From Nocardioides sp. YIM 152315 (lineage in GTDB: Bacteria > Actinomycetota > Actinomycetes > Propionibacteriales > Nocardioidaceae): DNA of 64,000 nucleotides. The translations under genes were made by a program, and so were the position numbers. A model generated the notes under the pieces. That model saw nothing but the letters and a program-made list of their open reading frames with translations. It did no database searches and was not told the DNA's origin. This document shows, in pieces, positions 51,508-59,888 of this stretch. The stretch's first letter is position 1; every line of letters starts with the position of its first letter. Location of the stretch: NCBI RefSeq assembly GCF_029210375.1, contig NZ_JARGER010000040.1, positions 59,007-123,006 on the forward strand, read 5' to 3'.

Positions 51508-53565
51508 ATGACCGCGACCGCAACCGCGCCCGGCCCGGCCTCAGCACCACCGGCCCGCGTCCTCACCGGGCGCGCCCGGACGATCGCGTTCGTCACGGTC
51601 GCGCTCGGCATGCTGCTCGCGGCACTCGACGGCACCATCGTCGCCACGGCGCTGCCGACCATCGTCGGCGACCTCGGTGGCGGGGCACACGTGTCCTGGG
51701 TGGTGACGTCGTACCTGCTCGCCCAGACCGCCGTCACCGCGGTGGTCGGCAAGCTCGGCGACCAGTTCGGCCGCAAGGGCGTCTTCCAGCTGAGCGTCAC
51801 GGTCTTCATCGTGGGCTCGGCGCTGTGCGGTCTCGCCCAGGGCATGACCTGGCTGATCGTCTCGCGTGCGATCCAGGGCCTCGGCGCCGGTGGGCTGACG
51901 GTGACCGCCACGGCCCTGATCGCCGACATCGTGCCGCTGCGCGAGCGCGGCAAGTTCCAGGGCGCGCTCGGCGCCGTGTTCGGCCTGGCCACGGTGATCG
52001 GTCCGTTCCTCGGCGGCCTCTTCACCGACCAGCTCAGCTGGCGGTGGTGCTTCTACGTCAACGTCCCACTCGCGATCGTCGTCATCCTGGCCGCGAGCCG
52101 CACGATCCCCCAGGTGCCCGGCGGGGCCCGTCCGCGCATCGACTATCTCGGCATGGCCGCCGTCTCCGCCGGCGCCGCCGCGCTCGTGCTCGCGACCAGC
52201 TGGGGCGGCACGACGTACGCCTGGGCCTCCTGGCAGATCATCGGCCTCCTGGTCGCCGGGCTGGCGATCCTCGCCGGCTTCGTCGCCATCGAGCTCCGCG
52301 CGGTCGAGCCGATCCTGCCGATGCGGCTCTTCCGGTCCGGGGTCTTCGCGGACTGCTGCGCCCTGAGCTTCGTGGTCGGCTTCACGATGATGGGCTCGAT
52401 GACGTTCCTGCCGACGTTCTTCCAGTACGTCGAGGGCGACTCGGCCACCGAGTCCGGGCTGCGCATGCTGCCCCTCGTCGTCGGGCTGATGCTGACCGCG
52501 GTCAGCGCGGGCAACGTCGTCAGCAAGACCGGGCGCTACAAGGTGTTCCCGGTCGTCGGGTCCCTCGTGATGACGCTCGGCCTCGTGCTGCTGTCCCGGA
52601 TGGACCCCGACACCCACGGCTGGGCCTCGGCCGCCTTCCTCTTCGTGCTCGGCCTCGGCATCGGCCTGAGCATGCAGGTGCTCACGATCATCGTCCAGGG
52701 CTCGGTGCCCTACACCGAGCTCGGCGTCGCGACGTCCGGCGTGACGTTCTTCCGCACCATGGGCAGTGCGTTCGGCGCCGCGATCTTCGGCAGCATCTAC
52801 GCCAACCTGCTCGGCGACCGGCTGCCGGCCGCACTGGCGCAGAGCCCCGGGGTCACCCCGGCCGACCTCGCGACGCCGGCGGCGCTGCACGCGCTCGACG
52901 CGCAGACGATCCGCCCGATCGTCGACGCGTACGCCGAAGCGCTCTCCCGCGTCTTCCTGTGGGCCGCGCCGGTGGCGCTGGTGGCGTTCGTGCTCGCCCT
53001 GCTCCTGCCCCGGGTCCGCCTCGCCGACAGCCTCGCGCCGGTGGCCAGCGACCTCGGCACCGGATTCGGCGCACCTGAGTCGCTGCCGAACCAGGAGATC
53101 CTCTCGCGCAGGATCGCGAACCTGCTCTACGGGCGACGTCGCGACCGAGTCCTCGACGTGCTCGAGGCGGAGGAGACAGAGCTGGACGCCGCGCGGATCT
53201 GGGCGCTCGTCCAGGTCTACGGTCTCACCGCGGCGGACCGGCGGGCCGACGTGGCGCAGGTGGCCTGGTCCCGGCACCTGCCGCCCGCCGTGCTCGAGCC
53301 GCTCTTCCGGCAGGTGGTCGCGGACGGCTTCGCCGCCGGCAACCTCGACGACCTCACGCTCACGGCGCGCGGCACCGCGGCCGTCGACAGGCTCAGCGCC
53401 CGCCTGCGCGACTGGATCCTGGCGCATCTCGAGGGCATGGACGTCGAGACGCCCGACGCGATCTCGGAGGCGATCGGCTCGGTGGTGCAGCGCATCGTGG
53501 TCGAGCGCGTCGAGGCGCCGGTCAGGCCACCGGCGGCCGCGCTCGCTGCGGACGCGCGCCCGTGA
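51508..53565 (+). CDS. DHA2-family MFS transporter fused to a C-terminal winged-helix-like domain
   Basis: A 685-residue protein. Residues 1-505 are a 14-helix DHA2 exporter with motif A GKLGDQFGRKGVFQLS and VIGPFLGGLFTDQLSWRW. Residues about 525-685 are soluble and charged: NQEILSRRIANLLYGRRRDR, then VQVYGLTAADRRADV and LDDLTLTARGTAAVDRLSARL, resembling MarR-type helices and a wing. Function of the fusion is unknown; a sensor or regulator role is inference. GAGGAG precedes the ATG. Its last 44 bp overlap mftF, convergently. Confidence 0.85.
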   Translation: MTATATAPGPASAPPARVLTGRARTIAFVTVALGMLLAALDGTIVATALPTIVGDLGGGAHVSWVVTSYLLAQTAVTAVVGKLGDQFGRKGVFQLSVTVFIVGSALCGLAQGMTWLIVSRAIQGLGAGGLTVTATALIADIVPLRERGKFQGALGAVFGLATVIGPFLGGLFTDQLSWRWCFYVNVPLAIVVILAASRTIPQVPGGARPRIDYLGMAAVSAGAAALVLATSWGGTTYAWASWQIIGLLVAGLAILAGFVAIELRAVEPILPMRLFRSGVFADCCALSFVVGFTMMGSMTFLPTFFQYVEGDSATESGLRMLPLVVGLMLTAVSAGNVVSKTGRYKVFPVVGSLVMTLGLVLLSRMDPDTHGWASAAFLFVLGLGIGLSMQVLTIIVQGSVPYTELGVATSGVTFFRTMGSAFGAAIFGSIYANLLGDRLPAALAQSPGVTPADLATPAALHALDAQTIRPIVDAYAEALSRVFLWAAPVALVAFVLALLLPRVRLADSLAPVASDLGTGFGAPESLPNQEILSRRIANLLYGRRRDRVLDVLEAEETELDAARIWALVQVYGLTAADRRADVAQVAWSRHLPPAVLEPLFRQVVADGFAAGNLDDLTLTARGTAAVDRLSARLRDWILAHLEGMDVETPDAISEAIGSVVQRIVVERVEAPVRPPAAALAADARP

Positions 53566-54940
53566 TCCGCGGCAGCAGGACGCGCAACGACCGGGCCCGC
53601 AGAGCGCCCCACCACAGGCCGGCGCCGTAGGCAAGGTCGTCCAGCCGGCGCGCGACGAACGCCTCGGGCGCCCGCGCCGCGGGGACGTCGCGGTGGTCGA
53701 GCAGGTCCCAGACCATCGCCGCCGCCACCGCGCGCCGGGCCCTCCGCGAGACCAGGCCCGCGGCCGCCGCGCCGGGCCACCAGTGGCGCAGCAGCAGGTG
53801 GCAGGTCTGGCGCAGCGTCGAGACGGCGACCTCGGCCGTCAACGCCGTGGCCAGGGGGGGCCGGTCGGGGGTGTCGGGAAGGGTGCGGCCGAGACGGAGC
53901 CGCACCAGGGCGAGCGCGCCGAGAGCGCAGGGGACCGACCACCTGCGCTGCCCGAGCAGCGCAGCCGCGCCGAGGGCGGGCACGGGGGAGAGCACGGCCG
54001 GGGCCATCCAGTCGCCGTGCCGCTGGGCCAGCCAGGCGCCGCCGCTGCCGTAGAACGCCTTGCGTCCCAGCCATGTCCGCCAGGTGCCGCGGCTGTCGTG
54101 CTCGGCGACGTACGTCGGGTCGTAGCGGACGTGCCGCCCGCGCCGGATCAGCCTCCAGACCAGGTCGACGTCCTCGCCGACCCGGCGGCCGTGCTCGAAC
54201 GCCGCGTCCTCGAGGTCGCCGACGCGGGCGAGCAGGCACGCGCTCGGCAGCCAGCCGACCTTCGACCACGGACGCACCAGCGCGGGCTCGGCGCCGAGGT
54301 CGAGGGAGAGCCCGTCGACGTCCCACCGCTCGAAGCGTCGTGGCTGCTCGTGGCGGGCGATGCCCCTCACTCGCGGGCCCACCGCCGCGACCTGCGGGTC
54401 GGCGAAGTGACCGGCCAGCCCGCGCAGGGTCTGCGCGTCGACGACGACGTCGGAGTCCACGAAGGCGACGTACGCCGTGCGGACCCGGTCGAGCCCGGCG
54501 TTGCGGGCGCCGGCGGGGCCGACGTTCGTCGTCAGCGTCACCAGCCGGGCGCCGTGCCTGGCGGCCGCTGCGGCGACCGCGGCCGGGTCGCGGGAGGCGT
54601 CGTCGACCACGACCACCGGGAGCTCGACCCCGTCCTGATCGAGGGCCGCCAGCACCCTGTCGAGGCGGTCGGCCCGGTCGCGGACCGGGATCACGACGGT
54701 GAGGTCGGCCTCGACCGTGCGGTCCAGGACGGGCGCCGCCAGGCCGGCCGCCAGCAGCCGCTCGGCGACCGCGGTGGTCGTCCGGTCGGCGGCCTCGAGC
54801 ACCTGGCCCCGGGCCAGCGCCGGGGCGGGCTCGCGCAGGCGCAGCACCCGCAGCGGGGAGCCGCCCACCAGCGTCCGTCCGCCGTCGTGCACCCGGACGT
54901 CCGCACCCACCCGCACCCGGAAGCCCGTGGGCAGGGTCAT
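53522..54940 (-). CDS. mftF: Mycofactocin glycosyltransferase MftF
   Basis: A 472-residue family 2 glycosyltransferase that adds glucose units to (pre)mycofactocin. The GT2 fold begins DLTVVIPVRDRADRLDRVLAAL, with VVVVDDASRD and VDSDVVVDAQTL supplying the acidic metal site, and GEDVDLVWRLIRRGR later. C-terminal hydrophobic segments could anchor it to the membrane. The ATG overlaps the SDR stop (ATGA). Last gene of the mft operon; its 3' end overlaps the convergent MFS fusion gene by 44 bp. Confidence 0.93.
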   Translation of the reverse strand: MTLPTGFRVRVGADVRVHDGGRTLVGGSPLRVLRLREPAPALARGQVLEAADRTTTAVAERLLAAGLAAPVLDRTVEADLTVVIPVRDRADRLDRVLAALDQDGVELPVVVVDDASRDPAAVAAAAARHGARLVTLTTNVGPAGARNAGLDRVRTAYVAFVDSDVVVDAQTLRGLAGHFADPQVAAVGPRVRGIARHEQPRRFERWDVDGLSLDLGAEPALVRPWSKVGWLPSACLLARVGDLEDAAFEHGRRVGEDVDLVWRLIRRGRHVRYDPTYVAEHDSRGTWRTWLGRKAFYGSGGAWLAQRHGDWMAPAVLSPVPALGAAALLGQRRWSVPCALGALALVRLRLGRTLPDTPDRPPLATALTAEVAVSTLRQTCHLLLRHWWPGAAAAGLVSRRARRAVAAAMVWDLLDHRDVPAARAPEAFVARRLDDLAYGAGLWWGALRARSLRVLLPRITGARPQRARPPVA

Positions 54941-55659
54941 GGGCGGAAGCCGCCGTCGGCGTGCACCACGCTGCCGGTGAGTGCCGCGCCCTCGACCGAG
55001 CAGCAGAACGCGATCGTCGCGGCGACCTCCGTCGGGTCGAGCACCCGCCGCAGCAGCTGGTTGGACGCGAAGGCGACCGGGTCCGAGAGACCGTAGAGGT
55101 CGGCGGTCGCCTCGAGCATCGGCGTGTTGGTCGACCCCGGCGAGACCGCGACCGCGGTGACGCCGGTGGCGACCAGGTCGGCGGCGAGCCCTCTCACGAT
55201 CCCGATGACCGCGTGCTTGGCCGCGGTGTAGCCGGCCAGGTGGAAGAGGCCGTACGACGCGGCCGCCGACGCCACCGCGACGAACCGGCACCCGCTCGGG
55301 TCCGGCCCGGCCAGCATCGCGGGGACGGTGACGGCGGCGGTGTTCCAGACGCCCCGGACGTCGACGTCCCAGAGCTCCTGGAGGTCCTCGTCCGGCGTCT
55401 CCCACAATGGCTGCCCGCCGCGGATGACCGCCGCAGCGGCGACGACCGCGTCGAGCCGGCCCCACCGCTCCAGCGCCAGATCGGCCGCGGCCCCGAGCTC
55501 GGTCCGCTCGCGGACGTCACCGACGACGTGGACCCCGCCCTCCGGCGCAGTCGCGTCGCGGACGTCGTACCCGATCACGGCGTACCCCTGCGCGGCAAGG
55601 GCTCTGACGGTCGCGGACCCGATGCCACCCGCGGCTCCGGTGACGAGCGCGACCCTCAT
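54937..55659 (-). CDS. Mycofactocin-associated SDR family oxidoreductase
   Basis: A 240-residue short-chain dehydrogenase. TGAAGGIG at the N-terminus binds NAD(P), and YTAAKHAVIG has the catalytic Tyr/Lys. C-terminal HADGGFRP is typical. SDRs at this position are thought to carry bound NAD recycled by mycofactocin; the substrate, probably an alcohol, is unknown. It overlaps mftE and mftF (ATGA on both sides). Confidence 0.9.
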   Translation of the reverse strand: MRVALVTGAAGGIGSATVRALAAQGYAVIGYDVRDATAPEGGVHVVGDVRERTELGAAADLALERWGRLDAVVAAAAVIRGGQPLWETPDEDLQELWDVDVRGVWNTAAVTVPAMLAGPDPSGCRFVAVASAAASYGLFHLAGYTAAKHAVIGIVRGLAADLVATGVTAVAVSPGSTNTPMLEATADLYGLSDPVAFASNQLLRRVLDPTEVAATIAFCCSVEGAALTGSVVHADGGFRP

Positions 55660-56291
55660 GACAGCCGCTCCACGACCTCGGCGACCATCGCCTTCAGCAC
55701 CCGCTCGCCCTCGGCGGCGGTGGCGCTGGCCGGGTCGCCGAGCACCCCGTTCGGTGAGACCGCGGCGACGCCACCGGTCATCATCACGGGGAGGATCTCG
55801 TTCAACGGCTGGGTGTTGCCGGCCTCGGCGAGCTCGAGCCGCACCGACCCGGGCCGCAGGTGCAGCATCAGCGACGTCTCGGTGTAGCCGGCGTGCAGGT
55901 CCACGGCCTCCGTGGCGCAGGGCACCCAGCCGATCTCGTCGGAGGCCTCGAGGGCGGCGACGTTGCCTCCGTGGGCGTTGACGACCACGACCCGCTCCGC
56001 CCAGGTGCGCAGCGACCGGACCAGCTCGACCAGCTGGTGGGTCAGCGCCGCGGTGCCGACGGACGCGGTGCCGGCGAAGGACTGGTGCTCGCCGCTGGAG
56101 CCGTAGGCGATCGCCGGCGCCACCCAGGCGCCCGGCAGCTGCTCGGCCACGCCCCGCGCGACGGCCTCGGCGATCGCGGTGTCGGTGTCGAGCGGCAAAT
56201 GCGGGCCGTGCTGCTCGATCGAGCCGAGCGGCACCAGCACCAGGCCGGCGCCTGCGGCCTCCGGGGACGTGGCGTCAGCCAGGCGGGTCAC
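55656..56291 (-). CDS. mftE: Mycofactocin precursor peptide peptidase MftE (creatininase family)
   Basis: A 211-residue metal-dependent amidohydrolase that releases the terminal Val-Tyr dipeptide moiety from the MftC-modified precursor. Metal ligands are visible in LGSIEQHGPHLPLDTD, NAHGGN and AGYTETSLML. A GTG start at 56291 follows a 151-bp gap after mftD that holds two hairpins, so its translation may be less tightly coupled than its neighbours. The stop overlaps the SDR start. Confidence 0.93.
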   Translation of the reverse strand: MTRLADATSPEAAGAGLVLVPLGSIEQHGPHLPLDTDTAIAEAVARGVAEQLPGAWVAPAIAYGSSGEHQSFAGTASVGTAALTHQLVELVRSLRTWAERVVVVNAHGGNVAALEASDEIGWVPCATEAVDLHAGYTETSLMLHLRPGSVRLELAEAGNTQPLNEILPVMMTGGVAAVSPNGVLGDPASATAAEGERVLKAMVAEVVERLS

Positions 56292-56307
56292 GGGGCGCTC
56301 CCGGTGA

Positions 56308-56431
56308 GCGGTGGGTTCGGCTCGGTTTCTCCACCGCAGATCGAGCCGAACCCACCGCGGGTCGGCGCCGGCGCCCGGAAGCGGTGAGTTGCGCTCGGTC
56401 TCGGCTCCTGAGAGCGAGCCGAACCCACCGC
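56308..56431. repeat. Two tandem REP-like hairpins between mftD and mftE
   Basis: Unit 1: GCGGTGGGTTCGGCTCG (56308-56324), 17-nt loop, then its perfect complement CGAGCCGAACCCACCGC (56342-56358). Unit 2: GCGGTGAGTTGCGCTCG (56381-56397), 17-nt loop, then the same right arm (56415-56431), with 3 mismatched pairs. The period is 73 bp. The pair fills the only sizeable gap in the mft operon. The structure resembles an intergenic REP doublet, but could be an attenuator or processing site. Confidence 0.85.
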
Positions 56432-56442
56432 CGCACGGAGCC

Positions 56443-57654
56443 TCATGAGCGGTGGAAGCCCTCGGGCACCAGCAGCGTGTCGGGCGTCAGCTCGTCGATG
56501 GACGACAGCCCGAGCCCGAGCAGCGCGGAGTCGAGGCCGCCGCGCAGGACGTCGAGCACGTTCTCCACGCCCGCCTGGCCGTTGGCGGCCAGACCCCAGA
56601 GGTACGCGCGGCCGATCAGCACCGCACGGGCGCCGAGCGCGAGCGCCTTGACGACGTCGGAGCCGCGGCGTACGCCGCCGTCCATCAGCACCTCGACCTG
56701 GTCGCCGACCGCGGTCGCGATCGGGTGCAGCAGCCGGATGGCGGCCGGGGTGCCGTCGAGGTTGTTGCCGCCGTGGTTGGACACCGAGATCGCGTCCACG
56801 CCGGCGTCCACCGCGCGCCGGGCGTCGTCGGCCCGACCGACGCCCTTGAGCACGAACGGCGTGCCGCTGATCTGCCCCCACGTCTCTCGCATCCACGCCA
56901 CGTCGTCCCAGGACGGCGGCGGCGTGGTCATCCACTCGTAGTAGGCGCCGAAGAACGTCGGCGCCGGCCCGCCACCGGGCGGCGCGAGGTTGGGCGCGGT
57001 CAGGTCGGGGACCTGGCCGGTGCGGCCGAACTGGTAGAGCCAGCGAGGCTTCGTGACGACCTTCGGCGCCATCCGCACCATGGTCTTGAGGTCGACCCGC
57101 TCCGGGATCTCGGGCGATCCCCAGTCGCGACCCATCGAGAACGACCAGTCCAGCGTGGCGATCAGGCCCACCACGCCGGCCCGGTGGGCGCGCGTCATGC
57201 GCTGCACCATCACGTCGCGGTCGCCGGTCCAGTACATCTGGAAGAGCGTGCGCGGGCAGGCCTCCACGACGTCCTCGACCGGCTTGGACGCGAAGTTCGA
57301 CAGCCCCATCAGCGTGCCGCGGGCACCCGCCGCCCGCGCGACCGCGACCTCGCCGTCCGGGTGCACGGCCTGGACACCGGTCGGGCTGATCAGCACCGGC
57401 AGCGACACCTCGTGGCCGAGCACCGTCCGGCTCGTCGAGCGGTCGGCGTGGTGGCCGGCCACGTGCGGCAGCAGCCCGAGCTCGGCGAACGCCGCCTGGT
57501 TGTCCTCGATCGTCTGCCCGCGCTCCGAGCCCGCGACCAGCGCGCCGTACACCGGCGCGGGCAGCCGCCTCTGCGCCCGCCGCTGGGCGACCGCGATCGA
57601 CTCGAACCAGGGGTTCTGCTTCCACGGGTTCTCCGCCCACGACGGCCGCGTCAC
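56443..57654 (-). CDS. mftD: Pre-mycofactocin synthase MftD
   Basis: A 403-residue FMN-dependent alpha-hydroxy acid dehydrogenase-family enzyme. It oxidatively deaminates the peptide-derived intermediate to form the redox-active pre-mycofactocin. Conserved parts include PTGVQAVHPDGEVAVARAAG, LMGLSNFASKPVEDV, ISVSNHGGNNLDG (catalytic His) and VLMDGGVRRGSDVVKALALGA. The GTG start overlaps the mftC stop (GTGA). mftE follows only after a hairpin-containing gap. Confidence 0.95.
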   Translation of the reverse strand: MTRPSWAENPWKQNPWFESIAVAQRRAQRRLPAPVYGALVAGSERGQTIEDNQAAFAELGLLPHVAGHHADRSTSRTVLGHEVSLPVLISPTGVQAVHPDGEVAVARAAGARGTLMGLSNFASKPVEDVVEACPRTLFQMYWTGDRDVMVQRMTRAHRAGVVGLIATLDWSFSMGRDWGSPEIPERVDLKTMVRMAPKVVTKPRWLYQFGRTGQVPDLTAPNLAPPGGGPAPTFFGAYYEWMTTPPPSWDDVAWMRETWGQISGTPFVLKGVGRADDARRAVDAGVDAISVSNHGGNNLDGTPAAIRLLHPIATAVGDQVEVLMDGGVRRGSDVVKALALGARAVLIGRAYLWGLAANGQAGVENVLDVLRGGLDSALLGLGLSSIDELTPDTLLVPEGFHRS

Positions 57655-58850
57655 GGCGTGAATCCCGCCAACGGGCTCTCGGCGCAGTCACCGACCGGAG
57701 GTCGCGAAAGGGGCCGCGTCATCAGCTGGAGCATCACCGGCTGGTTGCGCGTGGGCGCCGGCTTCGAGTGGTCCTGGCTCGCGGCCGGGACCGTGCGGAC
57801 TCCCGCCAGCGCGAGCTCGGAGTGGCCCTGCACGCACTCGGGGTCCGGGCCGTCCAGGGGCAGACCGGTGAAGAACTTCGCGGCCATGCAGCCGCCGCGG
57901 CACGCGTCGTAGTGGCTGCACTTCGTGCACGCGCCGCCGGTCTGCGGCGAGCGCAGCTCGGCGAAGAGCGGCGAGGTCTGCCAGACCCGCTTGAACCCGC
58001 CGTCGGCGAGCAGGTTGCCGGCGTGGAACTGGTCGTGGATCGCGAACGGGCACGCGTAGACGTCGCCCACCGGGTCGATCAGGCAGACCACCCGGCCGGC
58101 GCCGCAGAGGTTCAGCCCGGGCAGCGCCCCGCTCCCGTCAGCAGGGCCGAAGGCGGCGAGGTGGAAGAACGAGTCGCCGGTGAGCACCCCGTCACCATGC
58201 GCGAGGAGCCAGTCGTAGAGCTCGCGCTGCTGCTCGGGGAGCGGGTGCAGCTCGTCCCACACGTCGGCCCCGCGACCCGAGGGGCGCAGCCGGGTGAGCC
58301 GCAGGGTCGCGGCGTACTCGTCGGCGATCGCCTGGAACTCGTCGAGCTGCCCGATGTTGTGACGCGTGCAGACGACGCTGATCTTGGCGTCGCGGAAGCC
58401 CGCGTCCCTGAGGTTCCGGAGGGCGAGCAGCGCGGTGTCGAAGGAGCCCGGACCGCGCACGTGGTCGTTGACCTCCGCCGTCGCGCCGTCCAGCGAGATC
58501 TGCACGTCCACGTAGTCGGTGGAGGCGAGGAACGCCGCGCGCTCGGGGGTGATCCGCACCCCGTTGGTCGAGAACTTCACGCCCACCTGGTGCGCCACGG
58601 CGTACTCCAGCAGGTGCCAGAAGTCCGGCCGGATCGTCGGCTCGCCGCCGCCGATGTTGACGTAGAACACCTGCATCCGCTGCAGCTCGTCGATCACCGC
58701 CTCGCACTGCTCGGTGGTCAGCTCGCGGGGGTCCCGGCGCCCGGAGGACGAGAGGCAGTGCGCGCACTCCAGGTTGCAGGCGTAGGTGAGCTCCCAGGTC
58801 AGGCAGATCGGGGCGTCCAGCCCGTGCTCGAAGTGCTCGACGAGCTTCAT
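57651..58850 (-). CDS. mftC: Mycofactocin radical SAM maturase MftC
   Basis: A 399-residue radical SAM protein that decarboxylates the C-terminal Tyr of MftA and forms a Val-Tyr crosslink. The cluster-binding C25xxxC29xxC32 motif (CNLECAHC) is intact, followed by NIGGGEPTIRPDFW. A SPASM domain (about 275-350) has Cys in LCGAGRVVCLIDPVGDVYACPF and CTKCSHYDACRGGCM for auxiliary clusters. The ATG overlaps the mftB stop (ATGA). Confidence 0.95.
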   Translation of the reverse strand: MKLVEHFEHGLDAPICLTWELTYACNLECAHCLSSSGRRDPRELTTEQCEAVIDELQRMQVFYVNIGGGEPTIRPDFWHLLEYAVAHQVGVKFSTNGVRITPERAAFLASTDYVDVQISLDGATAEVNDHVRGPGSFDTALLALRNLRDAGFRDAKISVVCTRHNIGQLDEFQAIADEYAATLRLTRLRPSGRGADVWDELHPLPEQQRELYDWLLAHGDGVLTGDSFFHLAAFGPADGSGALPGLNLCGAGRVVCLIDPVGDVYACPFAIHDQFHAGNLLADGGFKRVWQTSPLFAELRSPQTGGACTKCSHYDACRGGCMAAKFFTGLPLDGPDPECVQGHSELALAGVRTVPAASQDHSKPAPTRNQPVMLQLMTRPLSRPPVGDCAESPLAGFTP

Positions 58851-59131
58851 GCGGCTCTCACCTCGCGACGACGGAGCATGTCGGACTCGGCGAGACCCTC
58901 GAGCGCCGCGAGGTACGACGGCCAACTGGCCTCCGGCACCCCGGCCCCGACGAGGGCGGAGCGGACGTCGTCCGCGCACGACAGGCCGCGGACGACCGCG
59001 ACGAGCTCCGGGCGCTTGAGGAAGATCAGCTTCCGGTTGCCGAAGTGATAGGCCAGCGCCCCGAACGGCTCCGGCCGCAGGGCCACCGAGGGCGCCAGGG
59101 CCCAGGGCTCGTCGAGCTGTGGTGTCGACAT
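58847..59131 (-). CDS. mftB: Mycofactocin RiPP chaperone MftB
   Basis: A 94-residue PqqD-like recognition protein that binds the MftA leader and presents it to MftC. Typical segments are PEPFGALAYHFGNRKLIFL and ELVAVVRGLSCADDVRSALV. It lies 4 bp after mftA and overlaps mftC by ATGA, the expected stoichiometric arrangement. Confidence 0.93.
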   Translation of the reverse strand: MSTPQLDEPWALAPSVALRPEPFGALAYHFGNRKLIFLKRPELVAVVRGLSCADDVRSALVGAGVPEASWPSYLAALEGLAESDMLRRREVRAA

Positions 59132-59135
59132 CGGC

Positions 59136-59240
59136 TCAGTAGACGCCGCACATGCCGTCGATCGAGACCTCCTCCACGAGGTCCTCCGCCGTGAGGTCGC
59201 CGGTCACCGTCTCGGCCTGCTCGTTCTGCTCGGGGTTCAT
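59136..59240 (-). CDS. mftA: Mycofactocin precursor peptide MftA
   Basis: A 34-residue ribosomal precursor. It starts MNPEQNEQAETVTGD, an acidic leader, and ends in the invariant core IDGMCGVY, whose Val-Tyr pair becomes mycofactocin. AAGGAG lies 6 nt before the ATG, an excellent ribosome binding site, consistent with high expression. The gene is too short for most gene finders. It is first in the mft operon, with a divergent TetR gene opposite. Confidence 0.95.
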   Translation of the reverse strand: MNPEQNEQAETVTGDLTAEDLVEEVSIDGMCGVY

Positions 59241-59275
59241 CTGATGCTCCTTTACGGAAACGAGTGATGCCCGCC

Positions 59276-59290
59276 ACAATAAGTGCACTC
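59276..59290. promoter_or_regulatory. Overlapping mftA/mftR promoter with AGTGCACT palindrome
   Basis: On the minus strand TATTGT (59276-59281) fits the mftA -10 element. AGTGCACT at 59282-59289 is a perfect 8-bp palindrome abutting it and overlapping the region just before the mftR ATG. A repressor bound here would block both directions. GAGTG...CACTC arms also flank the 27-bp block. Confidence 0.45.
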
Positions 59291-59884
59291 ATGGCAGAAA
59301 TGGAACAGGTCCCCGGCCCCGGCCGCCCGGAGGCGACCTCGCACGCCGCGATCGAGCAGGCGGCGTTCCGGCTGTTCGCCGAGCGCGGCTTCGACGGCAC
59401 GACGCTCGACGACATCGCGGCGGCCGTGGGGGTCAGCCGGCGCACGCTCTTCCGCTACTACCCGTCGAAGAACGACATCCCGTGGGGCCAGTTCGACCGC
59501 ACCCTCGAGCGCTTCCGGCAGCTCCTGCGCGACCTGCCGCAGGAGCTGCCCGTCCACGAGGTCGTGCAGCGTGGCGTGCTCGCCTTCAACGAGTTCGACC
59601 CCCACGCGGACCCGCCGCACGCCGAGCGGATGCGCCTGCTGCTGGAGACGCCGACGCTGCTCGCCCACTCCGTGCTGCGGTACGCCGAGTGGCGCGCCGT
59701 GATCGCGGAGTACGTCGCCGAGCGCCGCGGCCTCGCACCCACCGACCCGCTCCCCGAGACCGTCAGCCAGGTCTGCCTGGCGCTCGCGCTCTCGGCGTAC
59801 GTGCTCTGGCTGAGGGAGCCCGGCCCGACCCTCCACGAGCGGCTGGTGGGGTCGCTGGCCGACCTGCGCGACCACCTCGCCTGA
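59291..59884 (+). CDS. mftR: TetR-family mycofactocin system regulator MftR
   Basis: A 197-residue repressor. The helix-turn-helix is ATSHAAIEQAAFRLFAERGFDGTTLDDIAAAVGVSRRTLFRYYPSK in outline; the recognition helix VSRRTLFRYY is near residues 50-60. Characterised mycobacterial MftR represses mft and is relieved by long-chain acyl-CoA. It is divergent from mftA and directly followed by an acyl-CoA dehydrogenase gene, a tempting functional link. ATG at 59291 is chosen; GTG at 59264 is an alternative. Confidence 0.9.
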   Translation: MAEMEQVPGPGRPEATSHAAIEQAAFRLFAERGFDGTTLDDIAAAVGVSRRTLFRYYPSKNDIPWGQFDRTLERFRQLLRDLPQELPVHEVVQRGVLAFNEFDPHADPPHAERMRLLLETPTLLAHSVLRYAEWRAVIAEYVAERRGLAPTDPLPETVSQVCLALALSAYVLWLREPGPTLHERLVGSLADLRDHLA

Positions 59885-59888
59885 CGAA

